Position numbers and translations under genes: made by a program. Below, one piece after another: positions 23,192-32,617 of a stretch of DNA of 64,000 nt. The stretch covers positions 6,552,716 to 6,616,715 of the forward strand of contig CP053163.1 of NCBI GenBank assembly GCA_014607495.2, in the 5' to 3' direction. Positions within the stretch are counted from its first letter, which is position 1, and each line of letters starts with the position of its first letter. Source of the DNA: Carposina sasakii (lineage: Eukaryota; Arthropoda; Insecta; Lepidoptera; Carposinidae). The notes under the pieces were generated by a model. That model was not told the DNA's origin and searched no databases. It saw nothing but the letters and a program-made list of their open reading frames with translations.

Positions 23192-23275
23192 TTAAGGCTC
23201 GAGCACACCGGATGCGTTTGCGTGCACGTAAGCGTAGACGTACACGTACCTCTGAGTTTAATGTTCGAGCATTCG
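23192..23275 (+). mobile_element. Half of a TTAA-flanked palindromic MITE
   Basis: TTAAGGCTCGAGCACACCGG, then GCGTGCACGTAAGCGTAGAC, almost as in the left half of the complete copy at 45530-45672. The right arm is missing. Confidence 0.65.
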
Positions 23276-24132
23276 TTACTTACAAAAATAAAATCATTCC
23301 ATTTTTTTTATCCGTGCCTCATACGTTCCCGTTACGGTCATGGTATGGTAGGATAAGTGAGCCAACTCATTTGTTAGGTAATTGGCAAGTAAAATAATTT
23401 CTTAAAAACGAGGGAACTTATGTACCTTTGAAGGTTTTGTTCAATGTGGTGTGAAATTTTGTGGGTCGGGAATACACAGTCGGATGTGTTTGTTTACACA
23501 TGTTATGTGCCGACTAGGTAGATCCTTCGTGAGCCTGTAATACTACCCCATTTTGGGAATAGCCGTGTGGATATCCCATCAAGTAGGTCAGTATTTCTGC
23601 CCGCTCGCTATGGTCTAATTGCGTTGACACGTTTTCCGAAATATCTTACTTATTGCGTACATATGTTTCATATTGTGATTTTACTGCTTGTAGTAAATTT
23701 TTATTACGTGATCAGTTATTATTTACCTAGATTATTTAGCTTCAAGGCAGTTGTTAAAATACTACCGGGCATTGCATAATATTCTAGAACCGCGGTTCTT
23801 GTTACGTTCTTCTATCTACAAGTTCCTCTCCGGTAATCCGCAAATTAATTCCAATAAATATCAACCCTCCTAGAGCCAATCAGAGGAGTTTAACTTGAAT
23901 CGGAAATTGTACTGAAAAACAATAATGAAGGTAGAGATAGTTCATGCCATGGAGTAATAACAAATGGAGGGTTAACAGCGTTGGTTCGTATAAAATAATG
24001 TAGTTCGTTGAGCGCCTGACGAGACCGTATATGTAAGTAGTAGACTGCAGAAGGAAAGTGATTGATTCATACTGCGCTGCGCAGGCTATATTACTGGTAA
24101 CAAAAGGCTTAGACAATGCAACAGTTTATGAG
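23276..24132. other. Non-coding intronic stretch
   Basis: Contains a ~34-bp minus-strand piece of family Z (23540-23573: CCCCATTTTGGGAATAGCCG). Nothing else recognised. Confidence 0.45.
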
Positions 24133-24752
24133 TGACTACGCCGTCGCAGTGAATTTCGCAAAGTTATCGAAACATATTACGCCAAAAGGGATAGGGATGG
24201 ATTCGCTATAAAGCGAAATAGGTTTTACTACTGTCGCCGCTAGTGGACATAACGTTTTTAAAAATTAGGACATATCTATTACAAAATGTGCCCTCATAGA
24301 AAGTTAGACATTATTTTAAAATTAAGTAAATAAGGTATTTGACAAAAAAGGTCATTAACATTATTCAATTTCATGTTTAGCTTGTGAGCTTTTTCTTATT
24401 TATTTCTATCTATGGGAGTATTTTGTATCATAATATATAATTATAGTGGAGACCCGCGACTCTGTCCGCGTGGACTGCAGAAAAAACAAAATGTCGAAAA
24501 ATAGCCTCTCGCTCATTTTTTTTTTCATTTTCGTAATAATATTGATAATTTTTGTTAAGTGGGATCTGTCACAATATATTCCTGTAAACTGCATCGAAAT
24601 CGGTCTAGCCGTTTCTGAGATTAGCATAGCACAAAACTTCCTGAACTTTCATCGAGAGGCGACCTAGATATTTCGCCTTAACAAACGTACTAAATGAAGC
24701 CTTTCTTTCTATTTGAGGAAATGTTTCGATAACTTTGCGAACTACGCTATCG
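24133..24752. mobile_element. Inverted-repeat element hosting a Helitron
   Basis: CGCAAAGTTATCGAAACAT (24157-24175) is repeated inverted at 24721-24739, inside longer imperfect arms (left from ACTACGCC, right to GCGAACTACGC). A Lep1-like Helitron occupies the middle. Confidence 0.55.
24443..24640 (-). mobile_element. Lep1-like Helitron fragment
   Basis: On the minus strand the 3' end is CTGCAGTCCACGCGGACAGA then GTCGCGGGTCTCCACTAT; upstream AACGGCTAGACCGATTTCGA and TTTCGACATTTTG. Confidence 0.65.
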
Positions 24753-25959
24753 CTTGTAAATCGTTACATTAGCTAAGCCCCTAGGACCTAGAAAGAGACC
24801 TAGGTCTATCGCATCTTCTCTCAGCCCTTCCTTTATGTTAGATTCTTGCCGGAAACCGATGGTGGTTTTTGTGTGAATCGAGGTGGCGTTTGGTGTTGGT
24901 TTCGGTGGTAGATGTAGTTTTTATTACGTAAACACTGCCAATAATGAGCATCGCGAGTTTAATGAACTGTGTTCGATGATTTTATACGGCAGTAGTTGTT
25001 TTTACAGATTTCTACAGTCAAGGCTTCGGTCGTTTGTGTGAAGTTCGTGCAACTAAGGCCTAACAAAAAATTAAACCAGTTTTTTTCTGCTATTCAATTG
25101 TAGGTAAGCATACATAGGTAGGTACTACTAGGTACTTAAGATACTATGTACCCCTTGTTCGTATGTGGAAATAATAAATATGTAAGTATATAAATATGCA
25201 CAAACTTCACAACACATTAAGCTAGTCCCACACTTAAGATAACTAAGGTCTTGTGTCGTGGGTACTAAGCAACAGTTTTAAATACATACATAATTATACA
25301 TACATAATATTATATTATAAATAGATACATAATTATACTTTACTTACTCTCTAATGTGGCTAATTTAAATGAGGGGATAATTTATTTCAGAGTTTACTGA
25401 CTAGGCATATTATAGACATGGTGATCTTATAAGTGTGTTATTATTAATTAGTAGTCTATTATTTAAGGTTGGTCGTTTCAGCGAATTGAGCACAGACGGT
25501 GCACTCCTCACAACCGTTAGGCATTTTGCCAAAAAGCTGGGCGCCTAAAGTCTCAATTACCAAGTCCCACAAAATTTCATGGAATTAAACAAAATAGATG
25601 AAACAGTGTCAGAGTTACGAAGACACTAGCTCCTATATCGGAGTAGTTCATCACTGAATCGAACAATAGTCAAGTCTGTGAACTCGTGGTGGCCGCGGAA
25701 GTGTGTCATCAACTTTACAATAAGAGTCATTCACCGCCGCCGGGCGTCATCTTATGCTACCGTCATATTAGAGCGTTTTAGTGACATCACAAATAAATAA
25801 AATTTATAATATGTAGGTATTAACGTAGTTCACAAGATTTTTAAGATCTGTATCGTGCAACATCGGTATACAAAGACTACATTTAAATAAATATACAAAC
25901 TTCGATCACTCTGTAACATTAATATCTGAAATAAACTTATTATTATCATGTAACAAACG
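24753..25959. other. Non-coding intronic stretch
   Basis: AT-rich with many TACATA words near 25280-25350. No gene or shared repeat recognised. Confidence 0.45.
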
Positions 25960-25971
25960 GCCATATTTATC

Positions 25972-26012
25972 ATATTCCAGCACCGGAATTCGAACCCGAG
26001 ATCTAGGCATCT
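25972..26012 (-). repeat. tRNA-like T-arm fragment
   Basis: On the minus strand GGGTTCGAATTCCGG resembles a tRNA T-arm/B box. Only this part is recognisable; probably the head of an old SINE or tRNA pseudogene. Confidence 0.35.
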
Positions 26013-26119
26013 GACTCACAAAAAATGTCGGGAAACACCCTCTGTTTCGACTACAAAAAAAAATATAAGCGCTAGTCATAATCGAAGTAGTCTAGAGCTT
26101 GAGAAAGGACATAACTATA

Positions 26120-26222
26120 GGCTACTTTTATCAAAGTAAAATATTCTACTGAAAAAATTAAGTACCTTCGGCAGTTTGTTCTTTCTGCAGTTCACGTGGA
26201 CGGAGTCGCGAGCAACAGCTAG
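26120..26222 (+). mobile_element. Lep1-like Helitron 3' end
   Basis: TTTCTGCAGTTCACGTGGAC, GGAGTCGCGAGCAACAGCTA and the final CTAGT. Confidence 0.65.
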
Positions 26223-26384
26223 TACCTACATGTATCATTAAATAATTACTGGTAAAACCACTTATATCAAAATGAACATAAAATAGTTAGAATCTATACT
26301 TTAAGACAATGTTCAAATAAGTAACAAGAAAAGTAATTAGGATAAACTTTGCCACATTACAATAATAAGTAATTATATGTCTTC

Positions 26385-26543
26385 GAAAACACAGCAATGA
26401 TATGAAGAAGCAGTCCCTATGATTCCATGAGAGTACAAGAATTTCCATTCGTATCGATTCTCGCTCATACTTACATCCCTATTTCTAACACCAGAGGGCG
26501 CATCACTATCTTACCGCCAATTTATCTGTCAAGTGTCATTGCA
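26385..26543 (+). repeat. DIRS left terminal repeat, direct copy A1
   Basis: Starts GAAAACACAGCAATGATATG and ends AAGTGTCATTGCA. Identical over 159 bp to 31165-31323. Its first ~20 bp also pair, inverted, with the right end. Confidence 0.9.
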
Positions 26544-26692
26544 TTCTTGTGATTCTTTGCATCGAGTTTGAATTTTTTACTTTCTATGTAAAACAAGTAA
26601 AAAGTTATTTTTTCTATCGAAAAAGTGTAAATACAGTGCGTGAGTGCGTGTTTTGTGCTTTTTTTGTGAAAAACACATCAGTGTTGGCTTAG

Positions 26693-27856
26693 ATGGAGCC
26701 GGTACAGGCAGGTAAGGAGGACGATGGGCGAGTCGAAGTTGTTGCTTCGGATGGAGAACAATCTTCGAGCTCTAAGGAGGCCTACGATAGTGGTAGCAGC
26801 TCCTCCTCAGATTCGGAATTTGAGGGGGGCACGGCATCTCCTTTGCCCAATAAACGTCCTCGGACTTCTACTCGTAATCGTAGACATAAGTCTAAACAAG
26901 TTCATACCGATCCGCGAGTTGATTCTTTAATGTCGCATGTTTCATATTTAACAAATTATCTTATCTCTCAAAATGCTAATACAGGTTTAGTTGAGATGAA
27001 CAATAAGACACCATCTAACCAGTTTCTTACTTTACCTGCTCAGCCCGAGTCTCTTTCACTGAAATGGGGATCATTAAATACAGATATTGACACTAATAAG
27101 ATAATTCCTTCAAGCAACAATGATAGACTTTTTGAATTAAATAGTTTGCAACAATTTGACTCTCAGGCGTGGAAAGGCATTAGATACAAACGGGTTCTGC
27201 AGGAGTGTTTATCTACTCCGGGTTTTACAGGGCTTCATATTAATGATGAGCTCTGTCACTTCAATAAGACTAAAGATTATCTTGCATCTACTGAATTGTT
27301 GTTAGCTGGCCTATCTAATAAAGTTCTAGAACAAAGGCAACTATTAAAGTTAGGATTACAATCTATAGTTGACTGGGCCAGTACTACTCAAGAAGGGTTG
27401 AACCCTAAAACATTATTTGATAAGATTAGTTCTATCTTTGGGCCTGGGTCTTCTTGTCATAAAAATTCAGAAACTACCATGCAAATTATTTGTGGTAAAC
27501 GTTCTGAGTGCATAGAGGTTAGGAGGGAGCGTATTTTAAAAGAGATTACCAATGAAAATCTCAGGAATACCTTAAGAAATGTCCCACCTAGCTCTGAATT
27601 CTTATTCAGTAGACAGGGCTTGCAGCCCATAATACAGTCTCTTGGAGGATCTCAAGTTTGGTTGAATACTCCATCATATTTAAAAGATAAGAAAGTAGTG
27701 GATAAGCGGGATCAAACCTATCAAAATAAATTTCATCATAATAAAATTAAAGCCAAGAAGTTTGATAGGAAATTTAAACAAAATGTTAAAAAGTCTCAGC
27801 CCTTTCGTCAACATTCCAACACAGTTAGGTCCAATGCCAAGTCTAAACCAAATTGA
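26693..27856 (+). CDS. DIRS ORF1, gag-like protein
   Basis: 387 residues from ATG at 26693; presumed structural RNA-binding protein. The N-terminal ~70 residues are Ser/Asp/Glu-rich (GSSSSSDSEFEGG) followed by a basic tract (RTSTRNRRHKSK). The middle part is not low complexity and has the look of the conserved DIRS gag core (LFELNSLQQFDSQAW, ELLLAGLSNKVLEQRQLL). The C-terminus is strongly basic (KIKAKKFDRKFKQNVKK) and has no CCHC zinc knuckle. The stop is TGA at 27854-27856; the same frame stays open for a further 2.8 kb into the recombinase. The RT frame overlaps its end in the +1 frame. Confidence 0.8.
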   Translation: MEPVQAGKEDDGRVEVVASDGEQSSSSKEAYDSGSSSSSDSEFEGGTASPLPNKRPRTSTRNRRHKSKQVHTDPRVDSLMSHVSYLTNYLISQNANTGLVEMNNKTPSNQFLTLPAQPESLSLKWGSLNTDIDTNKIIPSSNNDRLFELNSLQQFDSQAWKGIRYKRVLQECLSTPGFTGLHINDELCHFNKTKDYLASTELLLAGLSNKVLEQRQLLKLGLQSIVDWASTTQEGLNPKTLFDKISSIFGPGSSCHKNSETTMQIICGKRSECIEVRRERILKEITNENLRNTLRNVPPSSEFLFSRQGLQPIIQSLGGSQVWLNTPSYLKDKKVVDKRDQTYQNKFHHNKIKAKKFDRKFKQNVKKSQPFRQHSNTVRSNAKSKPN

Positions 27857-29738
27857 CACACAGAGGGTATTCAGGGGGGGTTGCCTGAAAAATTTCACAC
27901 AAAAGTGGAGAGAGTTGGGAGCAAATGCTTACATTTTGAACTCAATAACCAACTACCATATTCCATTCAACAGAAAGCCTCCTTTGAAGTACCCAACACA
28001 AACTTTTCTAAATTGCTTGACTACCAAAAGTTCCCAAGAAATGTCACAGATGATAGAAGAATTGAAAGTCAAGGGGATCCTAGAAAGACCCTTGAAAATG
28101 GAGCCAGGTTTCTTTTCAAAGATGTTCTTAGTCAAAAAATCAGATGGAGGAATGCGGCCAATCTTCGACCTCAGGGCTCTCAATTCTTTTGTGGCAACAA
28201 AGCATTTTTATTTAATATCACAGGTAGAGGTAATAAACTTCCTACAGCCCAACGATTGGTTAGTGAAGATAGATCTTCACCAGGCTTATTTTCACCTCAG
28301 TGTCGCGGAGACACACAGGAGGTTTTTGAGGATTGTCTACAATGGAGAAATCCTTCAATTAACTGCCCTACCTTTTGGTCTATCTTCAGCGCCCCGAACG
28401 TTTGCCACAGTTTCAAACTGGGTAGCCGAAGTACTCCGGGCAAGGGGCATACGCCTTTTAGTCTACCTGGACGACTACCTCCTAGCATGCCAGGACAAAT
28501 CCAAGTTAATGGGTCAGGTTGCGGAAACGCTGGCCACTTTGGAAACTTTGGGTTGGCATGTAAATTACCTGAAGTCGGTAACCGAACCCATGCACCAATT
28601 GGAATATCTGGGTCTACTGTGGGATACAGAGAACCAGACCATAGCACTGCCCACCCGAAAGATTCAAGGAATCAAACACCTTCTGTTGAAAATTCTTCAT
28701 CAGAGCAGTTGCTCGTTGAGAGAGCTCCAGAGGTTACTGGGTGTGCTGAATTTTGCCAACCATGCAGTTCCTCAAGGTCGCCTTCATTGTCGCAGAGCAC
28801 AGCTACTGTTGCGAAAGTACAAGGGCAAAGGCCAAAAAAGAGAGTTAGGCCCCATGGTGACAGAGGACTTAAAGTGGTGGCTGGATGCAGTAGAGAGCAG
28901 TCCAGCCCCACTTCGAAAGAGAGAAATTACGCATTTCTTAACCACAGACGCAGCGGATGCGGGCTGGGGTGCAACCCTGAACAACCAATATCTATCAGGG
29001 AAGTGGTCCAGAAAACAGAAAAACTGGCATTCCAATTTAAAAGAAATGTATGCAGTTTTTGCTGTCATAAACTCACACGGGACCCAATTGAAAAATGCCC
29101 ACATATTGGTCCAGTCGGACAACAGAACCCTAGTGGCATACATAAGAAATCAGGGGGGCACTCGATCGCTAAACCTTCTGGGCCTTACAACCAAGTTAAT
29201 GGAGCTGACTTGTCGGTACAACATACTGATGACAGCATACCACTTACCAGGGAACCTCAACGGAATCGCAGATTGCCTATCCAGAGGAAAACCAGTCCCC
29301 GAGTGGCACCTACTACCACCAGCCACAAAGGCAATATTCGAAGAGTGGGAAGTGCCAGAGGTAGACCTTTTCGCCTCAAAGGAAACAGCTGTCGTTCCAA
29401 AGTATGTAACCTTAAACTCAAAAGATGGCTCAGCTCTTTTTTACGACGCCTTCTCCCGAAGGTGGTCCTTCCGAACAGCGTGGGTATTCCCACCACCCAG
29501 CATGCTTCCCAGGGTGCTAGCACATCTGAACAGTGCACTGGGTGTTTATTACATAATAGCACCCAATTGGACCCAGTGCTTTTGGTTCCCGGACCTCCAA
29601 GCACGTGCACTGGCACCCCCTCTATTGGTAAAGAATCTGAGGGAAGTTCTGGTAGACCACACAACCGGGGTGACTCCCCCTCAGGTGGACAAACTGTTAC
29701 TCCATGTCTGGAAAGTTGGGGGTGGGATAATGAATTAG
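27783..29738 (+). CDS. DIRS ORF2, reverse transcriptase / RNase H
   Basis: Copies the element RNA into DNA. The open frame begins at 27762 with TTG; its first ATG is 27783, inside the end of gag, so start by reinitiation or by a shift from gag is open. From 27783 (about 651 residues): FLVKKSDGGMRPIFDLRALN (RT motifs 1-2), WLVKIDLHQAYFHL with the first catalytic Asp, LPFGLSSAPRTF, then LLVYLDDYLLA at about residue 225-235 with the Asp pair. RNase H follows with TTDAADAGWGA (from ~385), LKEMYAV and QSDNRTLVAYIRNQGG. The last part (VDLFAS, DAFSRRW, WVFPPP, PNWTQCFWF) matches the conserved C-terminal module of DIRS ORFs, in some elements linked to a methyltransferase-like domain. All catalytic residues seen are intact. 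Confidence 0.9.
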   Translation: MLKSLSPFVNIPTQLGPMPSLNQIDTQRVFRGGCLKNFTQKWRELGANAYILNSITNYHIPFNRKPPLKYPTQTFLNCLTTKSSQEMSQMIEELKVKGILERPLKMEPGFFSKMFLVKKSDGGMRPIFDLRALNSFVATKHFYLISQVEVINFLQPNDWLVKIDLHQAYFHLSVAETHRRFLRIVYNGEILQLTALPFGLSSAPRTFATVSNWVAEVLRARGIRLLVYLDDYLLACQDKSKLMGQVAETLATLETLGWHVNYLKSVTEPMHQLEYLGLLWDTENQTIALPTRKIQGIKHLLLKILHQSSCSLRELQRLLGVLNFANHAVPQGRLHCRRAQLLLRKYKGKGQKRELGPMVTEDLKWWLDAVESSPAPLRKREITHFLTTDAADAGWGATLNNQYLSGKWSRKQKNWHSNLKEMYAVFAVINSHGTQLKNAHILVQSDNRTLVAYIRNQGGTRSLNLLGLTTKLMELTCRYNILMTAYHLPGNLNGIADCLSRGKPVPEWHLLPPATKAIFEEWEVPEVDLFASKETAVVPKYVTLNSKDGSALFYDAFSRRWSFRTAWVFPPPSMLPRVLAHLNSALGVYYIIAPNWTQCFWFPDLQARALAPPLLVKNLREVLVDHTTGVTPPQVDKLLLHVWKVGGGIMN

Positions 29739-30691
29739 CCAGTTGGGATATTGATGAGAGGCAGCTATTGCAGAAAAGCTGGCGTCCATCTACCTTGACC
29801 ACATATAATGCTCCTCTGAAAAGATGGTTACACTGGTCTGACACACATGGTATCAGTAGTAAAAAACCAGAAGGGAGAGATGTAGCTAGATTTTTAGCAA
29901 ATTTATATTTGAAAAACAACTTTGCTTATAATACTATACTTTTGCATAAGTCTGCCATATCCACTTACTGTGCAGCTACAGTAAACCTATCTGGTAATTT
30001 CTTTATTCAACAAGTTTTGAAGGCAATATCCTTAGCTAAGCCTCTCCCTGCTAAACTCCCTGTTTGGGATGTAAATATCTTGTTTGACTGGTTAAAATCT
30101 TCCACATGTTCAAATTCAATTTTTGACCAAAGTAGACGTACTGCAATAGTCCTATTACTAGCATCAGGACGAAGATTGCATGACCTGACCCTTTTGGAAT
30201 TAGGCGAGAACTTTGAGGAAACTGAAGATTCTGTGATATTTTGGCCTAAATTTGGATCTAAAACGGACACTAGCCTACATAGGCAATCAGGCTGGCATCT
30301 GCTTCAGCATCAGGATCCTAAAATTTGTCCAGTGACTCATGTCAAAGAGTTAATTAAAATAACAAATCTTAGACGTAGTGAGAATAGTGAAATCAAGTCT
30401 CTATTTATATCAGTCACAGGACACATAAGAGCAGCATCTAAAACTATGATTGCAGGTTGGGTAAGGTCAGTTTTTAAACAGGCTAAGATTGACGCTTCTC
30501 CAGGTAGTATAAGGTCAGCAGTAGCTTCCAGGGGGTGGCTGGATAACAGACCAGTACAGGAGATTTTAGACAGAGGTAATTGGAAATGTGTAGAAACATT
30601 CTCAAGACATTATTGTAAGAAGGTAAATAGACATGCCCAGGGGGACATATCTACTATTAGTTCACTCTATAATAATTTTAAGATTGTCTGA
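27881..30691 (+). CDS. DIRS ORF3, tyrosine recombinase
   Basis: Integrates the circular DNA copy into the genome. The frame is open from just after the gag stop (27857) to 30691 but has no early ATG; the first 620 codons lie over the RT gene in another frame and look like translated antisense-type sequence rather than a domain. The recombinase itself starts right after the RT stop, at about 29740 (LLQKSWRPSTLTTYNAPLKR, a core-binding fold), followed by LLLASGRRLHDLTLL with the first catalytic Arg (codon 30170), SPGSIRSAVASRGW with the second Arg (codon 30512), and ILDRGNWKCVETFSRHY ending in the nucleophile Tyr (codon 30611). At the place of the usual His of HxxR there is Gly, which I recall as common in DIRS enzymes. 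The true start is undecided. Extensive RT/YR overlap is known from DIRS-1. Confidence 0.85.
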   Translation: MPEKFHTKVERVGSKCLHFELNNQLPYSIQQKASFEVPNTNFSKLLDYQKFPRNVTDDRRIESQGDPRKTLENGARFLFKDVLSQKIRWRNAANLRPQGSQFFCGNKAFLFNITGRGNKLPTAQRLVSEDRSSPGLFSPQCRGDTQEVFEDCLQWRNPSINCPTFWSIFSAPNVCHSFKLGSRSTPGKGHTPFSLPGRLPPSMPGQIQVNGSGCGNAGHFGNFGLACKLPEVGNRTHAPIGISGSTVGYREPDHSTAHPKDSRNQTPSVENSSSEQLLVERAPEVTGCAEFCQPCSSSRSPSLSQSTATVAKVQGQRPKKRVRPHGDRGLKVVAGCSREQSSPTSKERNYAFLNHRRSGCGLGCNPEQPISIREVVQKTEKLAFQFKRNVCSFCCHKLTRDPIEKCPHIGPVGQQNPSGIHKKSGGHSIAKPSGPYNQVNGADLSVQHTDDSIPLTREPQRNRRLPIQRKTSPRVAPTTTSHKGNIRRVGSARGRPFRLKGNSCRSKVCNLKLKRWLSSFLRRLLPKVVLPNSVGIPTTQHASQGASTSEQCTGCLLHNSTQLDPVLLVPGPPSTCTGTPSIGKESEGSSGRPHNRGDSPSGGQTVTPCLESWGWDNELASWDIDERQLLQKSWRPSTLTTYNAPLKRWLHWSDTHGISSKKPEGRDVARFLANLYLKNNFAYNTILLHKSAISTYCAATVNLSGNFFIQQVLKAISLAKPLPAKLPVWDVNILFDWLKSSTCSNSIFDQSRRTAIVLLLASGRRLHDLTLLELGENFEETEDSVIFWPKFGSKTDTSLHRQSGWHLLQHQDPKICPVTHVKELIKITNLRRSENSEIKSLFISVTGHIRAASKTMIAGWVRSVFKQAKIDASPGSIRSAVASRGWLDNRPVQEILDRGNWKCVETFSRHYCKKVNRHAQGDISTISSLYNNFKIV

Positions 30692-31085
30692 GGAAATTTA
30701 TTGATCTCAAAGTTGTAGATTTATGATAGTGATTTACTAAGAATTTATATTATGTTGATTTACTAAGAAGTTCTATTATTTTAATATTTCTAATTAATCT
30801 AGTATTTTGTTGATTTAAGCAGTGGAACTGCTTTCTTTGTTCAAATATTTATACATAGTATGTTATGTTAATTTTATTAACCAAGGAAAAGAGTTAAGTT
30901 ACTGACATTTATTATTTTAAAATATATATATTTAAAATATATCTAAAAATTGTTTGAATTTTTACAAGTTTCAGTACTAAAACTTGATAAATATTAGAAT
31001 CAAGTTTTGTTTCACATTGCATTCTTGTGTATGTATCTATCTATATACTTGGCTATTTCTAATCACCAGCAGATAACAAACAGAT

Positions 31086-31182
31086 CTTCATATCATTGCT
31101 GTGTTTTCGAAGACATATAATATGACTGTTTTGCATTACAACAAAACAGGTATTATATGTTGGAGAAAACACAGCAATGATA
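31086..31182 (+). repeat. DIRS internal complementary region
   Basis: Left half 31086-31118 is the complement of the element's left end (ATATGTCTTCGAAAACACAG), right half 31122-31182 the complement of its last ~60 bp, and the AAT between them (31119-31121) corresponds to the ATT found once at each terminus. It therefore equals the complement of the right-to-left end junction, as expected for the template that circularises DIRS cDNA. Confidence 0.9.
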
Positions 31183-31323
31183 TGAAGAAGCAGTCCCTAT
31201 GATTCCATGAGAGTACAAGAATTTCCATTCGTATCGATTCTCGCTCATACTTACATCCCTATTTCTAACACCAGAGGGCGCATCACTATCTTACCGCCAA
31301 TTTATCTGTCAAGTGTCATTGCA
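31165..31323 (+). repeat. DIRS direct copy A2 of the left 159 bp
   Basis: Base-for-base identical to 26385-26543, same orientation, placed between the complementary region (which it overlaps) and the right terminus. Confidence 0.9.
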
Positions 31324-31348
31324 ATCTTCATCATCAGCAAGCACCTGG

Positions 31349-31409
31349 CTTCATTGCTGTGTTTTCTCCAACATATAATACCTGTTTTGTTGTAATGCAA
31401 AACAGTCAT
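31349..31409 (-). repeat. DIRS right terminal sequence
   Basis: Inverted match of 31122-31182 over about 61 bp (CTTCATTGCTGTGTTTTCTC through AATGCAAAACAGTCAT). Only ~20 bp of it match the left end, so the terminal inverted repeat proper is short. Confidence 0.85.
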
Positions 31410-31412
31410 ATT

Positions 31413-32447
31413 AATAACACAGTCTCAGCTGCTAGCATTCATAATTGCCTACGTGAACATCTAAATGGAGGGCCAAAGGTTATCTGCCTTGTACGCTCGT
31501 ATGCTCCTAGCCAAGTGTTCATTTTATTATATGAAGACGTTATCATATTAGATAAACAAACAAGTATGCTATGTAAGCATATCTTCTTATATGAATAAAC
31601 CTCATAAAGAGATTGTATGCCCGCAGCATAACAAAAGAATTGATCACGCTCATATATTGTTTAATACATTACATCATTGGGTTTCACAAAATATATTCCT
31701 CGCACAATAGATGACAAATCGGCCAACAAGTAATAGTTTAGAAATGTAAGATTGAAAAAGCAATTGTGTGAGGTTCAAACAAAGAGACGTCGACGCGGAA
31801 TGAGATTCCGTTTTCTTTCGGAAAGGACTTCGAAAGCGGAGACGGGCGGGTCCAGGGGCCTTTTGTGAGGGGCAATTGAGGCTTAAATGTCCCCCTTGAG
31901 GGGTGGGAGCTGTCCTACAGACGGGTACACGCCTTTATCGCCGTCCGCAACTGTCTTGCCTTTACTAAACCTATTGATTGCATTAAAGTATACTAAGGTA
32001 AGGATTGGGTATGAATGATATCGAGATAAATTCACGAAGCGATGAGAATTTCGATGATTGGTCGTAGCAGAACGGCATTGGTGCTGGTTCTTGACTTAGT
32101 TTAGTATTGCTGTAAGTACGTGGAGTTAAAATACTACACCGGGCTGTTTCTTAGATGAAAAGCCCTTAAATAAATATTAAGTAAATAAAAAATCTAACAA
32201 CCTCACTTGGTGGCAGTGTTAGGCGATAGCTTAGGACCTATAAACTGAAAATGCCATGCAATATCGAAATGCTCCTCCCAAAACTTGCAAATCATACTAT
32301 AACCTAGTTGTTATATATACATATATGTTAAACAGTGGACTAATAACTTCATTAATCATCTTTGGATTATGACTAGTCATAAAAAGCTGGATTATTTTCA
32401 CTGTAAGTAGGTCAGCGTCAACCACATAAATATATTGGGCATACATA
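31413..32447. other. Non-coding intronic stretch
   Basis: No gene recognised. A GC-richer patch at 31785-31950 shows no domain or match within the window. Confidence 0.45.
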
Positions 32448-32612
32448 GCCAGAATTGCAGGCTCATGAAGGAGACCCTTCAGCTTCGTTTAGCATTGCTG
32501 GGACTCATGTAAACGTTCAGTGACAAGTTGATAGCTTATTGCATGAGAGAAAGTCCCAGAGTTTCTAAGTTGTTATGTGGCTGATGTATTTTACTGAAAG
32601 CCCACATTAGCA
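32448..32612 (+). repeat. Repeat family Z, copy 3
   Basis: AGAATTGCAGGCTCATGAAG, TTTAGCATTGCTGGGACTCA, GTGACAAGTTGATAGC and CTGATGTATTTTACTGAAAG in family order. Confidence 0.6.
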
Positions 32613-32617
32613 CATCT

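Larger units (their letters stand above)
26372..31412 (+). mobile_element. DIRS-type tyrosine recombinase retrotransposon
   Basis: About 5.04 kb between an ATT at 26372-26374 and an ATT at 31410-31412. Order: left terminal repeat, 5' leader, gag, RT/RNase H, tyrosine recombinase, internal complementary region, a direct copy of the left 159 bp, right terminus. There is no integrase, protease or LTR pair, and the RT carries YLDDYL; with a tyrosine recombinase and a complementary region this is the DIRS plan. All three frames are open. The left 159 bp and their copy are identical, so insertion is probably recent (inference). It lies in the same orientation as the furin-like gene, about 9.7 kb inside its presumed intron. 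Confidence 0.92.

Noticed and set aside
29257..29919. 220-codon minus-strand frame across the DIRS RT/recombinase border
   Set aside because: Overlaps two intact plus-strand domains and has no recognisable protein features.
31120..31412. Independent ~290-bp MITE with 60-bp inverted ends after the DIRS element
   Set aside because: The same symmetry is fully explained by the DIRS complementary region and right terminus, including the shared ATT; kept as part of DIRS.
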